From Dillenia suffruticosa (taxonomy: Eukaryota > Streptophyta > Magnoliopsida > Dilleniales > Dilleniaceae), in contig JAVTVX010000012.1 of assembly GCA_033439265.1 (NCBI GenBank), positions 13,241,501-13,305,500 on the forward strand: a stretch of DNA of 64,000 bases, written 5' to 3'. Positions 34,201 through 46,325 of the stretch are shown piece after piece. The notes beneath the pieces are model-generated. The model did no database searches. It was not told the origin of the DNA and worked only from the letters and a program-made list of their open reading frames with translations. Made by a program: the position numbers and the translations under genes. Every line of letters starts with the position of its first letter. Within the stretch, counting starts at the first letter, position 1.

Positions 34201-37200
34201 TTGAAATGGTCCTATGCTCAATGTGTGGGGATTAAAAGTAGTTTATGTTGATTACTACCAAGGCCATAATATCATGAACACACTGATATGGATCTGGGTT
34301 ACAGATATTATATATATATATTATGCAAGACTGTGAGTTGTTGTGATCGGATATCATGCATAAGGTGGCTGGACAAAAGTAGGAAAAAAAATAAATGGAA
34401 GAATCACCCAAGAAGAAACTTTGCCTTTAGGGTATTCAATCCCCTCTTATCTATTTCTAACACAGTTCCAAGCTCAGACAAAGGAGAGCCATTGCAATAT
34501 GTTGGCAACTAGTGTAAAACTGTGCCACACAAACATGAAAAAATTCCCGCAATTGAAGAAATGATTATTAGTAAGGAATGAATTTACGAAATAAATCAGT
34601 CTGTAACTATATATTGAAGACTATTATGTTGGATCAGTAGCCTTTTTGACATTTAGGTCTTTGATATTCTTTAATTGTTGAGAACTGTAGCAATAGCTTT
34701 TATGAAATATGTTGAAAATCGTAATGCATAGTCTGATGTCTATGTTGGAGTCCAATTCCTAGAGCTGCTTAAGAGCATTTTGATATAAGCATTTGTTCAT
34801 TTCAAGGGTTATAAAAGTTATTATAAGGAGGAAATAGGAGGTGCATCCCTTGAACCTAACACAGGAAAGATCTCTGATATCTGAATTATATTTATTTAAA
34901 AAGGTACAAAAAAGTTTTTGAGCCCCACAGGATGGTCCTGTGCTCTCCCTCAAACTCCTTCCCTCTCCTTAATAACAAAAATTAGCCAGAAAGAACAAAT
35001 AAAACAATTTCTCTGCTAGATAAAAAGCACCTAATATCTATGAAAAGTCAAGAAGGTGCATCCCCAAAACTCAAACACAAGGATCAAGCTCATGTATCTA
35101 TATCATATTTATTCAAAAAAACCATAGAAAAAAAGAAAGAAAATGGATTTTTTGAGCCACATCAACAAAAACCCGAAGTTCTCCACTCTCCCTCAGAATC
35201 CTCTGCTCCTCTCCCTTCAAATAACAAAAAATTACCAGAAGGATCAAATGAAACAATTTCCTCCTGTAGATAAAAGACACTTCATACCCCTATAGTGGCA
35301 AAAATGTATAGGTACCAATGCCATGGGCATCCAAAAATACTTAGAAGTTAGAATAGAATGTAAAAAATCCCTCAACTTCTTAGCGCAACATTGTGGAGAA
35401 AAACGATAAATGGTTTGGCTTGTTCATTTACAAAAGGGAAATCTAGTCCAAACCCCAAAAAACTGCAACGTGCCAGTATTTTTCTCTAAATATCTTAGAA
35501 GAAGGCAACCTTCTGGTATGCTAAGGCATCCAATCATGTTCTCCACAAAAGTGTCCTATCCTCCCTAGTTAACCTCTGATGGGAGCTCATAAGAGCTTCC
35601 AGTCTCTTGCTATGGCATAAAGCTCAAGAAAATATTTTTGACATAGTAAAACTTATTACATAGCCAACAAACACTAAAGTGCTATTATTACAAATATCAC
35701 ACCAACCTCATCAAAGCCATCCATACAAATGCCCCATTAGTCCATTGGGCAGAAGGCCCATTCTATATGCTCTCTGCCCTGTGTGCCTGACAATCTAAGA
35801 ATTTACACTTTAACAAACTGACGAAATGCATGCTAAACATGATTGTGGACCGAAAATAATGAAAAAGCGCCCCTGTCAGCTTCTGTGAATAATTTTCTCC
35901 ACCAAGAAGTATCAGAAATGTTATGTCATGTCATGTCCTGCATACTTAAAAAATTGGTTGGAAACTTACCATAAGAAACAATTGCAGTTTTTCCGCTGCA
36001 ACAAACTAGATTTAGAGCTGCCAACACTACAGAAGCAGATGGTCTCCCTGCGATTTACCAAAAGAAAAATGCTTTCAACAGGAGAGAAGGAATAAGAAGT
36101 TATGCAAACACATAATCTCCTTGGTTTGGAGAGGTACGGAATGGCATTTGGTACAGCAGCATAAGTCCTAAATCAGAATAATTCATCAATAAACAGAAGA
36201 TTACCTTTCACCTCAGAACAGCTCACACTGACTTTGTTTGCTTCAAGCATCCGAGAGACTTCCTTGCCTGCTTCAGAAGCTCTGAAGAATCTATGCTCAA
36301 TGTCTTTTATACTGGACAGAAAATCTTTAGCCCTGTGAGTGATAAATTCAGAAGGGTCTTCTCTTTCTGCGCATAAATCTTTTTCCACAGCATTCTCATC
36401 TCGTCTTGAGCTGGACCGGTCCAAATCTGTTCTCAGAGTCAAATTTTCAGCTGATCCATCGGTAATATGCCCTACATCATTTTGTCTTGCTTCAATATCA
36501 ACTGCTTGTTTAGCGCCATCATGTCCATCAGAAGTTGAACTAGAATTTAACCTCACCAATCCATTATGCCCATTTCTATGTAACAACGAATTCCCAGAAA
36601 TTTCAGTGTTCTTTAGCTCCAAGTCTGGCCTTTTATCCGAGCTCGCCCCCTTAGATTTACCTCTAGGTTCCACCATGTGAAACTCATTTTCTCCAACCTT
36701 ATACTTTGTCCATGTTCTCAAATCATCGAAATCAACATTGAATCCATTCTGACACATAAATCTAAAACTCTCACTTTCATCCGAGGGGTCAAAGAAATCC
36801 CAAGAAAAGCCGGAATCAGGAGGCGGTGGAGGAGGTGGGAATGCCATTCCTTCATCATCTACATAACTAGTGGAAGGTACTTGGACCTTAACAGTAACAG
36901 CAGTAGCACCACCACCTCCTGATCTCATGTAACTCAAACTCGACATGGGAGGCGAAAGAGGGTTCTCATTATGCAATGGAGAATCCGAAACCTCAACAAC
37001 ATGTGAAGGGGATGGTGACAGGTAAGAGGATTGTGATGGGGTCTTCTCAAGTTCAGTGGCAGAAGTGGACAGAGAGGACTCTATCAACACCTCAGCCTCC
37101 GCAAATCGCCTCAAAGCAACACCAATGTTTCTAAGAGATTGAATGTAGCATACATGAGAAGCAGCTAAACCGTACCTTGATTCAATTGCTTGTTTGATGA

Positions 37201-37267
37201 ATCTCCTCCTCTCCTTGCATAGACGAAGTGCTTCATGTTTCTCCCCTTTGGAGCTTGAACAACCCAT
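31211..37267 (-). CDS. DUF630/DUF632 protein, nitrate regulatory gene 2 (NRG2)-like
   Basis: Five coding exons on the minus strand join in phase: 37267-36205, 36047-35970, 33745-33531, 32163-31940 and 31862-31211, encoding 743 residues. MGCSSSK is a clear N-myristoylation start with a palmitoylatable Cys3, and it opens the DUF630 domain (about 1-60: RRRFIKQAIESRYGLAASH). A Ser/Pro-rich middle has a FPPPPPPPDSGFSWDFFDP stretch. DUF632 starts at about residue 315 (DFLSSIKDIEHRFFRASEAG) and runs through LYAWERKLFDEVK and the MWKSMLEHH region to about 640, mostly helical. The family includes Arabidopsis NRG2, linked to nitrate signalling, but has many paralogues, so I give no gene symbol. It is convergent with ACX2, with 610 bp between the coding ends. 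The start codon fits the family exactly. Confidence 0.93.
33031..33198. repeat. 85 bp tandem duplication in DUF630/632 gene intron
   Basis: The block starting GTACTAAATCAATAACATTA occurs at 33031 and 33116, each followed by ATATATTATGA and ATAATTACATGAAGCAGCA. It lies in the intron between coding exons 3 and 4. Confidence 0.92.
34829..35284. repeat. Diverged direct duplication (about 205-235 bp) in DUF630/632 gene intron
   Basis: Two related blocks (34829-35033 and 35050-35284) share GGTGCATCCC, a TTATTTA-type stretch, TTTTTTGAGCC, CTCTCCCTCA, AATAACAAAAA, CCAGAA and AAACAATTTC in the same order. They lie in the large intron between coding exons 2 and 3. No coding role is supported. Confidence 0.75.
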
Positions 37268-37672
37268 TCTTCAGCTAAAATGGAAGTAGCCCACTTCAAG
37301 GTACTACCTCATCAACCCATTGACTTCCCTTTTTGTGCTAAAATGGGACAAAACCACTTTCCTTGTCCTTCACTAAAACCCTAAAACCCTGAAAAGCAGC
37401 GGAGATGAAGAATACCCTAAAAACCCCAGTTGATTTTTCCAATAAAAGAGTTTAGTTTCGGTCGATGGGGAGAAGACCCAGATGGAAAATAACAAACAAA
37501 AAAAATGCAGCAACCCCTGCACATTTACAACCAGACGAAAACAGAGGGCACTTTCATGAAGGACCAGGAAATGTGCAGTTGGAGAATCATCAAAGACAAA
37601 ACCCCTTAAAGGGGAGGCTAAAAATCGAGAAGAACCAGAAAAGAAACAAGGAAAAAAAACAATGGTGGAGTG

Positions 37673-37715
<43 letters not shown>

Positions 37716-38060
37716 GGAAATGACACACTCTCCCTTGCGCTTTTAGTGTCTGCAACCAAGATTTTGCAGAGCGGTGGAGGGTCCAGCAGAAATGATGAAA
37801 AGGAGAAAATTAAAAAATTAAAAATAAAAGAGAGGAGAAAGAAAGAGAGGAATCTTCTATCGCCGATGCATTGCCTCGTTGTGTGTGATATCTGTTTTCA
37901 TTTGCTTTTTGCTCAGACAGGGCGCAGGAAATGCAAAATCGTCATTGTGATCCAGAGAGGGGAGAGTAATAGTGTCAGACAACCAGCGAAAATTGAAGCC
38001 AAAAGACAAAAATGACCCCACGGATTCAGATATACTCTCTCTCAAACGGCTCCTTCGCAC
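37268..38060 (-). promoter_or_regulatory. Probable 5' leader and promoter of DUF630/632 gene with (GA)n
   Basis: The stretch upstream of the start codon is more balanced in composition than the flanking spacer, contains no other gene, and carries an uninterrupted CT run on the plus strand (37675-37713), which is (GA)n on the gene's strand. GA runs in plant leaders are bound by BPC/GAGA-type factors. A leader intron is possible but I could not fix its borders. Confidence 0.5.
37675..37713. repeat. (CT)n microsatellite
   Basis: A perfect 39-base TC/CT run lies about 410 bp upstream of the DUF630/632 start codon. Confidence 0.97.
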
Positions 38061-39155
38061 TTGGGATTTGGGGATATGTTATTGTTAGTGGGTTTTAATT
38101 TATTTAATAAAAAATTAAATAAAAAAGTTGTATAAATTAATACGAAGAAATGAATAAATAAATAAATAAATAAATAAACATGTTTAGTCTGGGAACTGAA
38201 ACCCACTTTTGTACCATTTGTTTCTTTTTAAATTTTTGGTGCTGTGGATTCAATACTCCTGATCTTCCTCCTACAATTTATCAAAATTTTGTAGCCCTCC
38301 TTTTGTAGAGAAGATAAAAATGTACATTGAAATAATATCGACAGATAATTAATTTAATAGAATGTGATGTTAAATCTTTTAATTAAGTTTTTAAATTCGA
38401 TTCGTGATTTGCATATAAAAAAAATTATTTTGAGAGAGTTATTTTCTTAAATAGGTTATTATAAATTTTGAATCAAATTAATTAAAATATAATTTTAGAT
38501 ATCGATTAATATAATAAAAAATATATATATTGAAATAGTGCGGTGCAGAGCCCATTTCATGATGGGCACATTATGTTCTTCCTTTTTCGCGATTATTATT
38601 TGTCATAACATGTAACTTTTGATTTGCTTTTTCCAAAGCAAACATATGGACCTCTGCTTTTCAACTTTTGACCTCGTTGCTCTTGCAATTTCTCATGATA
38701 AAGTCTTTTTTATACGTTTGATTCAAAATTATAATATAATTAATATAATTTAAATGTTATCATATTCAATTTAAAAAAAATTAATATCAATTTTTATATT
38801 CTTAAATATTAAATTAAAAAATTTAATATCATTTTTTACTAAACTATTGTCTATTGATAGGATAAGGCTACTTCAAATGGATGGAAAGTTTTACATCCAT
38901 CTTGCACCCATTATTTAAGTCACAATTAAGACAAAGTCCTAATTCTAAGGGTTAAGCCCTTATTTAAGCAAAGTCTATTTTTATATTATTTTTAAATTAT
39001 TTTATACTAGTGTTATTTTCAAATTATTTACGATTAAAAGATTTGACGTTTTTATATTTTATTCAATTACACGATCAAATCTTTTTAAATCAAAAAATAA
39101 TTTAGACATGGCACCAAAATAAAAATTATTGATATTTTAATATTATAATTAGAAA
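38061..39155. other. AT-rich intergenic spacer with (AAAT)n
   Basis: No gene is recognised. A run of AAAT/AATA units lies at 38149-38178. The remainder is low-complexity AT-rich sequence. Confidence 0.6.
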
Positions 39156-39850
39156 CTATGGAGTATTCATCAACATAGAAAAAGATATGATAGAGTTTCT
39201 AAAAATATATTATGATAGATATTAATGAAAAAATGGATATCAATGAAATACATTAATATCATTAGAGATATATATGAGAGAGTTGTAATCAATGTAAGAA
39301 CATGCGAAAATTTGAGCGATAGTTTTCCTATTAATATTGGGTTCCACCAAGATTTGGCTTTAAGTCCAATTCTTTTACCAATAATGATAGATGAAATTAC
39401 AAAAAATATTTAAAATGAAATATCATAGTGCATGATTTTTACAGATGATATAGTGCTGATTGATGAAATTAAGGAGCATATTAATACTAAATTAGAGTTA
39501 TAGAGAGATACACCAAAATCTGGAGATTTAAATTGAATAAATCGAAAACTGAATATATGTAAGGTAAATTTAGCGACCATCATCATAATAATGAAGAAAC
39601 GATTAAATTAGATAAACAAAATGTATTAGAAAATGAACGATTTAGATATTTTGGTTCTATAATTTAAAATGATGGCAATATAAATGGTGATATGAATTAT
39701 CATATTCAAGTGGGTTGAATAAAATAGAGAAAAGTATTCGGAATTCTTTGCGATTGCACAATACCACTGTATTTGAAAGGAAAGTACTATAGAATGTGAT
39801 AAAACCGGTACTATTGTATGGGATTGAATGTTAAACTATTAAACAACAAT
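39156..39850 (+). pseudogene. LINE (L1-type) reverse transcriptase remnant
   Basis: Across frames, the typical order of plant L1 RT is readable. A piece like RVSKNIL..ILMKKW is followed by the 62-residue frame 39225-39413 (KYINIIRDIYERVVINVRT ... GFHQDLALSPILLPIMIDEIT). Next come FTDDIVLIDEI around the catalytic Asp pair (39440-39465), a GSII..DGNINGDMNY block (39653-39700) and a LKGKYYRMVIKPVLLYGIEC-like block (39770-39835). Stops and frame shifts are frequent and both ends are missing, so it is an old truncated insertion. Confidence 0.85.
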
Positions 39851-42439
39851 AAAAACAAAAGGATCTTTTTTTATAAGATCTTAATTATCCCTATTGGATG
39901 AGTTTTGTGTTCTAAAATGTCAACAAAAAAAAAAAAAAAAAGAAAACAAAAGAAAAAAAAGGGGTTCAGTATTTAGTTTTGATTAATTGAATCTAAAAAA
40001 ATATTTGAACTGAATCCAAATAATTATTCTATTATTCAGTTTTTAGTTCAGTTTTCCGTTCGATTTCAATTTTTTTACAAAGAAACTAATAACAAGAAGG
40101 AAATTTTATGCTTGCTTAAGATGACACAAAATAAGCCCAAAAAGTTACCCAAAAAAATAAAAAAGTGTTATGGCCCCCGAAAAAAACCCAAACAAAATTT
40201 ATGTCTTGCGACCTGAAGATATTTTTAATTTGATTCAAAATTATGTTATAGTCTAAAAAAGTTATTTTATAGTAAATTGATAATATTATATAGTTTAGAT
40301 TATAAAAAAGTCACAAACATCAAATTAACTATTTTATTTGATTGGTGGATAATTGGGTTACAAAGACGGAGCAGGGAAGCTCTTGTATGATATTCTGCAT
40401 ATAATCAAAATTTTTATAACAGTATGTCATGCTCGTCAATAAACAGTTGATCCGGTGAATAATGATTTTATTTTAGATATTTTAATCAAATTTTAAATTT
40501 AAAAATAAAAAAAAATTATCTAAGAGTATTTTATGTTAATTAAAATCAATAATATTTGAATCAAAGAAACAGAAAAAAATGTCATGTTCATTTGGGCCAC
40601 TGTTTCCCTTTTTTCGGAAAATCCGTGACTGCTTTGCACTGCCCAACGCGCAAGTAGGAAAATTGCTGTGGTTACCCACGGGTTTTCACTGTGATTGCCA
40701 CACCATTCATGCCTTTTATGTCAACATCGAGACGGTACCAAATTTGCATATCTGGAATTCCAAAAAAGTAAAAGCAAATTACTCCTGATTGCACCTTTTC
40801 TTCTTGTGAGTTAATGGGTTTTTGAATTTAGAACACACCGAATGCTACAATCTGTATCTTTATGTATAACAATTATCACCTTTTTATGATCAAAACCCTA
40901 ATACATATATAAATTGAGTCAATCAATCATTAATTTGGTCACCGATCAGAAAAATCCAAAACGTATAAGTTTAGTCATTTTAACTTTAATAATTTCATAC
41001 TAAGATAAGACAAATCTAAAACCCTAATTGTATAGGTTTAGTCACTTTTAGGACGAGACTATGTCGACTTTTGTGTAGAGTAATGTGTAATTTTTAATTA
41101 ATTTATATGATAAATTAAATCAAGCGCAATGTAAAAAACCTTTACGGGCATCTAGAAAATTCAAAAACGTCGATTTTATGTATTAAAAGAGTTAATGAGA
41201 ATAAGGTAGTACATGGGTAATAAATAACATACATGTACAAGGAATTTTTTTTAAAGCCTATATAAGAGGCTTGATATGTCATAAGGGAAAAATTAAAGCG
41301 AAAAACAATGGACAACCATAAAATTAGTGTGATGTAAGCAGCTCTTCGGCTAGATTTTTACTTCATATTATACCATTTTTAATTATTTAGAATCAATGTA
41401 TTACATTTATTTATTTTTTAATTATCAGTATCCCATAATTATATTGAATTTGATTAAATTCGTTTCGAGTTAATTTGAACACTTAAAAAATAAAACTTTC
41501 TAAACACCTATATTACATATATAATAATAACAAACTAAATGTTAATCTCAAATTTTGATCAATCATTTGAGAAACCAATATAAGAGAAAAAAAATAAAAA
41601 GTAAAAAGTAAAAAACATAAAATATAAAATCAAAATTTAAAAATAAAAATAGATAAGATAAAATTAAAAAATAAACAATAAAAATAATAAAAATAAATTA
41701 TTCGTAGAAATTTTAAATAATAATGATAATGGTAATGATAATAATATATTTTTTTGTGGAAGTAATGATAATAAGAATAATAATAAGTTAAATGTTTCGG
41801 ATTTTTCTACACAACTCATTTTTATCTAAAGTCATCTACCCAACTAAACACTTGACATTTAAATGTTTACTAATAAATTGCATCTAAATTTTTAACAAGC
41901 TATCTTGACGTTTTTTAAATCTCATATATTTAAGATTTCATTTCTCATAACCGTGTGTTTTTGAATCTTCATTGTATATATGCAAACCATCTTAAACGAT
42001 ACTTTCTAATTTTATTTACAATTAAACTCACTTCTAATTTAGTACATATTTATTTATTTCTAATTCTATCTTTTCTAATTTTATTATATATTTATCTGAA
42101 TATTTTCATTTCAATTACGATTATCTTATATTTTTGTTATTTTTAATAGTACAACATTAGTGTCATACAATAATATAACTCTAAATGTGATTTTATAAAA
42201 CTTTCCTTTCAATTACCTCTTGTGAATATATTTAAAATGCCTTATAAATATTACATATAGTTTATTTTTATTACCCGCGTCTATATCTACTTCCCTACAT
42301 ATATTTTGGTTATTTTGTAATATTTTTCTTTTTACTATACATATATAGGTACCAGAACTGATAGTTGGCTAAGTGTTATGTTAGACCTTTTCGTTTTATC
42401 ACGATGTGGGTTTAGTGAATTTGGTTGAACTTGAGATAC
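39851..42439. other. AT-rich spacer, no gene recognised
   Basis: Poly-A/AAAG stretches lie at 39919-39960 and 41585-41700. The short open frame at 40579-40788 sits in slightly more GC-rich DNA but matches nothing I recognise and has no supporting signals. There is no element end that I can define. Confidence 0.55.
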
Positions 42440-43762
42440 ATGTCATCAGTGACTAAAAAATCCATCGTTGAAAATAAGAAATCCGTCACCGAAGGATATC
42501 AGCGACGGATTTTTTCGTCACTAAATCTATCGTTGAAAACTATGTCTCTAATTTACCGACAGAAAAACATTCGTCGTTAAACTATCAGCGACAGATTAAT
42601 AACAGAATTTTTCTATCGCTAATCCGTCGCTGATAGTAGAAAATTTGTAAAAGTATCAGTGACAAATTGCGACGAAAAAAATCCGTTGCTAAGAACAAAA
42701 CTATCAATGATGGAAATTTTCCATTGCTGATTTTTGGCGCTTGGCTGCTCGCGCACGGGCCCGCGTTCCCACACATGCCTGCCTGTGCGCGCCCTGCCTA
42801 ACTTAGCCTCTATTGCCTTCACCAGGAATCGAACCCGAGCATAGGGGCGATGTTTGAGTATTACAATCATTGGACCATAAAATCTTTTGTGAAGTATTTT
42901 TATTTTTTTATTATTATTATCTAACTCTTACTTTTTTTCTTATAATATTTATCTCACTCTCACATAATGAAATTAAAAACTAAAAAAATAAAGAAAAGAA
43001 TTATAAAAAAAGAATTATAAAAAAAGAATTATAAAATAATAAAAGAAAAGAAAAAAATAATAAAATAATAAAATAATACTAAAATAATAAAAGAAAAGAA
43101 AAAAATAAAATAAAAAAATAGAATTATAAAATAATAAAAGAAAAGAAAAAATAAAAAATAAAATAAAAGTAAAATAAAAATAAAATAAAAAAAGAGAATT
43201 ATCAGCGACGGAAAAATCCATTGCTAAAATTTTTATTTTTTTAAATTTTTTTTTACCTTTGAATACTATTAGCAATGGATTAATGAGGGATTTTTTCCAT
43301 CACTAAAAAATCCGTCGCTGATAGTTTTTTTTTTTTTTAATTTTATTATCTTTGAATACTATTAACAACAGATTTTTTCCGTCGCTAAAAAATCCATTGT
43401 TAATCAGTTAATGATAGTTTTTTTTTTTAATTTTTATTTTTTTAACTATTGGCGACGGATTATCGATAGATTTTTTAGTAATGGAAAAAATTCGTCACTG
43501 ATAGTTTTTTTTTAATTTTTATTTTTTACCTTGGTCCTCTGTCAGCGACGGAGTAGCAATGGATTTTTTCCGTTACTGAAAAATCCGTCAATAATCCGTC
43601 GCTCATAGTTTTATAAATTTTTTTTTTGTTTTTAATTTCTCCCTAGACCATTGCACCGACGGATTAGTAACAGATTTTTTCCGTCGCTAATCTATCGCCG
43701 TTAACGATGAATTTTCTTTTGTCAGTAATTTCTGTCGCTGATGCCCCTGTTTTCTGGTAGTG
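42440..43762. mobile_element. Small non-autonomous CACTA derivative with CGACGGA repeats
   Basis: The right end TTTTCTGGTAGTG (ending 43762) is a CACTA-type terminus. The interior contains many copies of AGCGACGGATTTTTTCCGTCGC-type words in both orientations at both ends, as expected for subterminal repeats. The left terminus is not recognisable and has been set where the repeats begin. It contains a GC-rich segment (42735-42800), a tRNA-like module and long A/T-rich AAAAGAAAAG tracts. No coding capacity. Confidence 0.65.
42825..42880 (-). other. tRNA-like (A-box/B-box) module in small CACTA
   Basis: On the minus strand, TGGTCCAATGATTG (about 42865-42878) resembles an A box and GGTTCGATTCC (42835-42825) is a perfect B box. 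A purine-rich tract precedes it and a GC-rich island follows. This is the same arrangement as at 15861-15921 and 45784-45840. No complete acceptor stem was found, so it is not called a tRNA gene. Confidence 0.55.
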
Positions 43763-45038
43763 AACACAAAAAAATGGTGAATGGTCTTCTTAGTTATATT
43801 TTTAGAGCCTATAATTACTCCCATGATAGGTTGTTAAGTGTTTTATCTCTTACAAACGAGTTATAGGGTTGAGATATAAAAAATTTCCATGTTGAAGGGA
43901 GGGAGATACAATAAGAAATTCACTCGATGTTACGAAGGTTTCATCATTCCTTATGCTTATAAGTTTTGTACGTGTTAAGAGAACTGGGAATCTATTTTAG
44001 AGCCAACACTAAAGATCTTATACTAAAACTTAAAGGTTGTAAAAAGAAAAGGGTAATTTATATCTATGTGAGTGCGGGAATATTTTAATAAAAAGGAGAA
44101 AATTATTTAATGATAATTTTTTATTAAGTGGATATAAATTCAAGACAAGAGAATATACTTGCATTAGTATGTATATTTACATAAACATTAACATTACATA
44201 GTATATTTAATATTTTATAACATAACACTGGTAGCATATAATTGTGATTATGGTGTGTTTTTGTTTGAAAGTACAATTTTGGAATTTTTTGCACTTGCTA
44301 GTTAAAATCGAGTTTTAGGATGGGACTCATTACCTAGATAGATGTTAAAAAGACCACCTATTATTGTTGAGTGTTAACCAAAATTTTGGAAAACTAGAGA
44401 ATTAGTTTGAAGTATTTGGCTTTGTGCACACGTGTGAACCCCATAATTAGTACAATTTCATGTCTTTTGATTTCAATAATAGTCCATGTTTCAAAAATTA
44501 ACACTTAAATATTCTCTCAAATTCAAAAATAAATCCCAAGAAATTTAAAAAGAAACTTCTCAAGAAAGATTTGAGAGTTGGGACCCGTCAAGTATATTTG
44601 AGAGTATGAAAACCAATGAAAGAGTAACACATTCTATATTCACCACTCCCATCGAGCATGAAATTGCTTTTTTCTTTTCTTTTCTTCTTTACTAGCAAGC
44701 TCAATTTTCTCTCTAAAAACTCCATTGAAGTATACCAACGCATTTTCGCCAAACAAAGATCTCACCTTCTCCAAAATATTAAACTCATTTAAATTGATTC
44801 CAAATATTAATTTCAAGAGTTCTCAGTGTCCTCTTTCTTGATTCCAAAAGTTCTCGTCATTGTTTCCGCTTTCCCTCTCCTAGATCTTTGAGTAAAGTGT
44901 TTAATACTTTTAAATCTTTAAAATTTTTCATGGATTTCAAGAAAGATTTCATGGATTTCAGAAAAACCAAGTGTTTTCGTCTTCAAAATATCATTTTAGC
45001 ACATTTCTCGTCATTGTTTTGTTTTCACCTCAAGTTTT
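43763..45038. other. Spacer between two CACTA elements
   Basis: No gene is recognised. It is AT-rich, with a short local duplication of TTTCATGGATTTCA at 44929-44962. It ends at the TTT target site of CACTA-2. Confidence 0.55.
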
Positions 45039-45151
45039 CACTATAAAATTAAAGTATTGTACTAATAGTAATATTTGTTATTGATAATTTTTAATGATAT
45101 ATTTTTATATGTTATAAAGATAGTTTTGACGAAACAATCAGGAAATATATA

Positions 45152-46325
45152 CATTATAAAAAAAACACGTTATCAGCGATAAAAAATTATCGACGGATAA
45201 AAATCTATTGCTAATAGTGACGGATTAATATCGAAGAGAATACCAAGAAATTTACGACAGATTAGTAACGGAAATATTTTCGTCGCTAATCTGTCACAGT
45301 AGTGGTCCACCGAAAAAAAAAAAGAAAAAAATTTATAAACCTATCAGTGATAGATTACCGATGGAATTTTTTGCAACGGAAAATTTCCGTCGCCAATACG
45401 TCTATGTATTGGTGAAGGAAAAAATATATATATATGTAAAACTATCGGTGACGGATTATCGACAAATTACCGACGGAAATTTTAGCGACGGATTATCGAT
45501 GGATTTTTATTTTTTTTATTTTTAATTTTTTAATTTTTAATTTTTAATTTTTAAAATTTTTAAAATTTAAAATTTTTTATTTAATAATTCTTCTTATTTT
45601 AATTTTATTTTGTAGAAGAATAATATTATTTTATTATTTTTAAATTTTTTATTACTTTATTTTAAGCTAAAATTTTATTATTTTATTATTTTATAATAAA
45701 TTATCATTTTATGTTATTTTATTATTATTAAAAAATATAAGATAAAGATAACAAAAAAAAAGATATGGTTAGATGTTTAATTGTGGTCTGGTAGTTGTGT
45801 TGTTTATAGTAATTTACGCATGCCAGGGTTCGAGCCATGTGAGAGACGGCTGTGGAGGCATTTTCACAAATTAAAGGAAGCAGGCGGACAGGTTGGCTGG
45901 TTTGCAAGCGTGGGTGGGCAAGCGTGTGTGGGCGGGTTCGCAGGAGCGGGGCGCTTATGACAGTGCGGGCTGGGCATGTGGGGGTGCATTCGCTATTGAG
46001 GGTTCGAGAATTAGCGATAGAAAATATCCGTCGCTAATAGTAAAATATAAATGAGGATTAGCGTTAAAAAAATTCCGTTACTAATCAGTCGCTGATATTT
46101 TTACATATTTTCTTCTATCAACGATATATTAGCGACGGATTTTTTCATCACTAATCTATCGCTGATATCAGTGACGGATAGTATTCCGTCGGTAAAATTT
46201 AGCGGGACAGTTTTCAACGATAGATTTAGCGATGGAAAAATCCGTCACTAAGACCCTTTAGCGACAGATTTTTTTACTTTCAGCGACGGAAATTTCCATC
46301 GTCGATACCTTATTTTCTAGTAGTG
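45152..46325. mobile_element. Small non-autonomous CACTA derivative nested in CACTA-2
   Basis: The left end CATTATAAAAAAAACACG (CACTA mutated) and right end TATTTTCTAGTAGTG enclose CGACGGA/TCCGTCG repeats in both orientations near each end, an AT-rich middle, a tRNA-like module and a GC-rich segment (45850-46000). It belongs to the same family as 42440-43762. The 3 bp flanks (ATA versus TAT) do not match cleanly, so the left border may be off by a base. Confidence 0.7.
45784..45840 (+). other. tRNA-like (A-box/B-box) module in nested small CACTA
   Basis: TGGTCTGGTAGTTG (45784-45797) is A-box-like and GGTTCGAGCC (45827-45836) is B-box-like, about 30 bases apart. A purine-rich run precedes it and a GC-rich island begins just after it. 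This is the third occurrence of the arrangement in the window. Confidence 0.5.

Noticed and set aside
40579..40788. 69-residue frame with mixed composition
   Set aside because: No recognised domain, no splice or promoter context, and flanked by AT-rich spacer; too little to call a gene.
42585..42880. Possible true tRNA gene on the minus strand
   Set aside because: A B box and partial T-arm exist, but I could not pair an acceptor stem or a convincing anticodon arm, so it is reported only as tRNA-like.
43015..43275. 86-residue Phe/Leu-rich minus-strand frame looking like a membrane protein
   Set aside because: Translation of a low-complexity AAAATAAAAGAAAAG tract inside a small CACTA; hydrophobicity is a composition effect.
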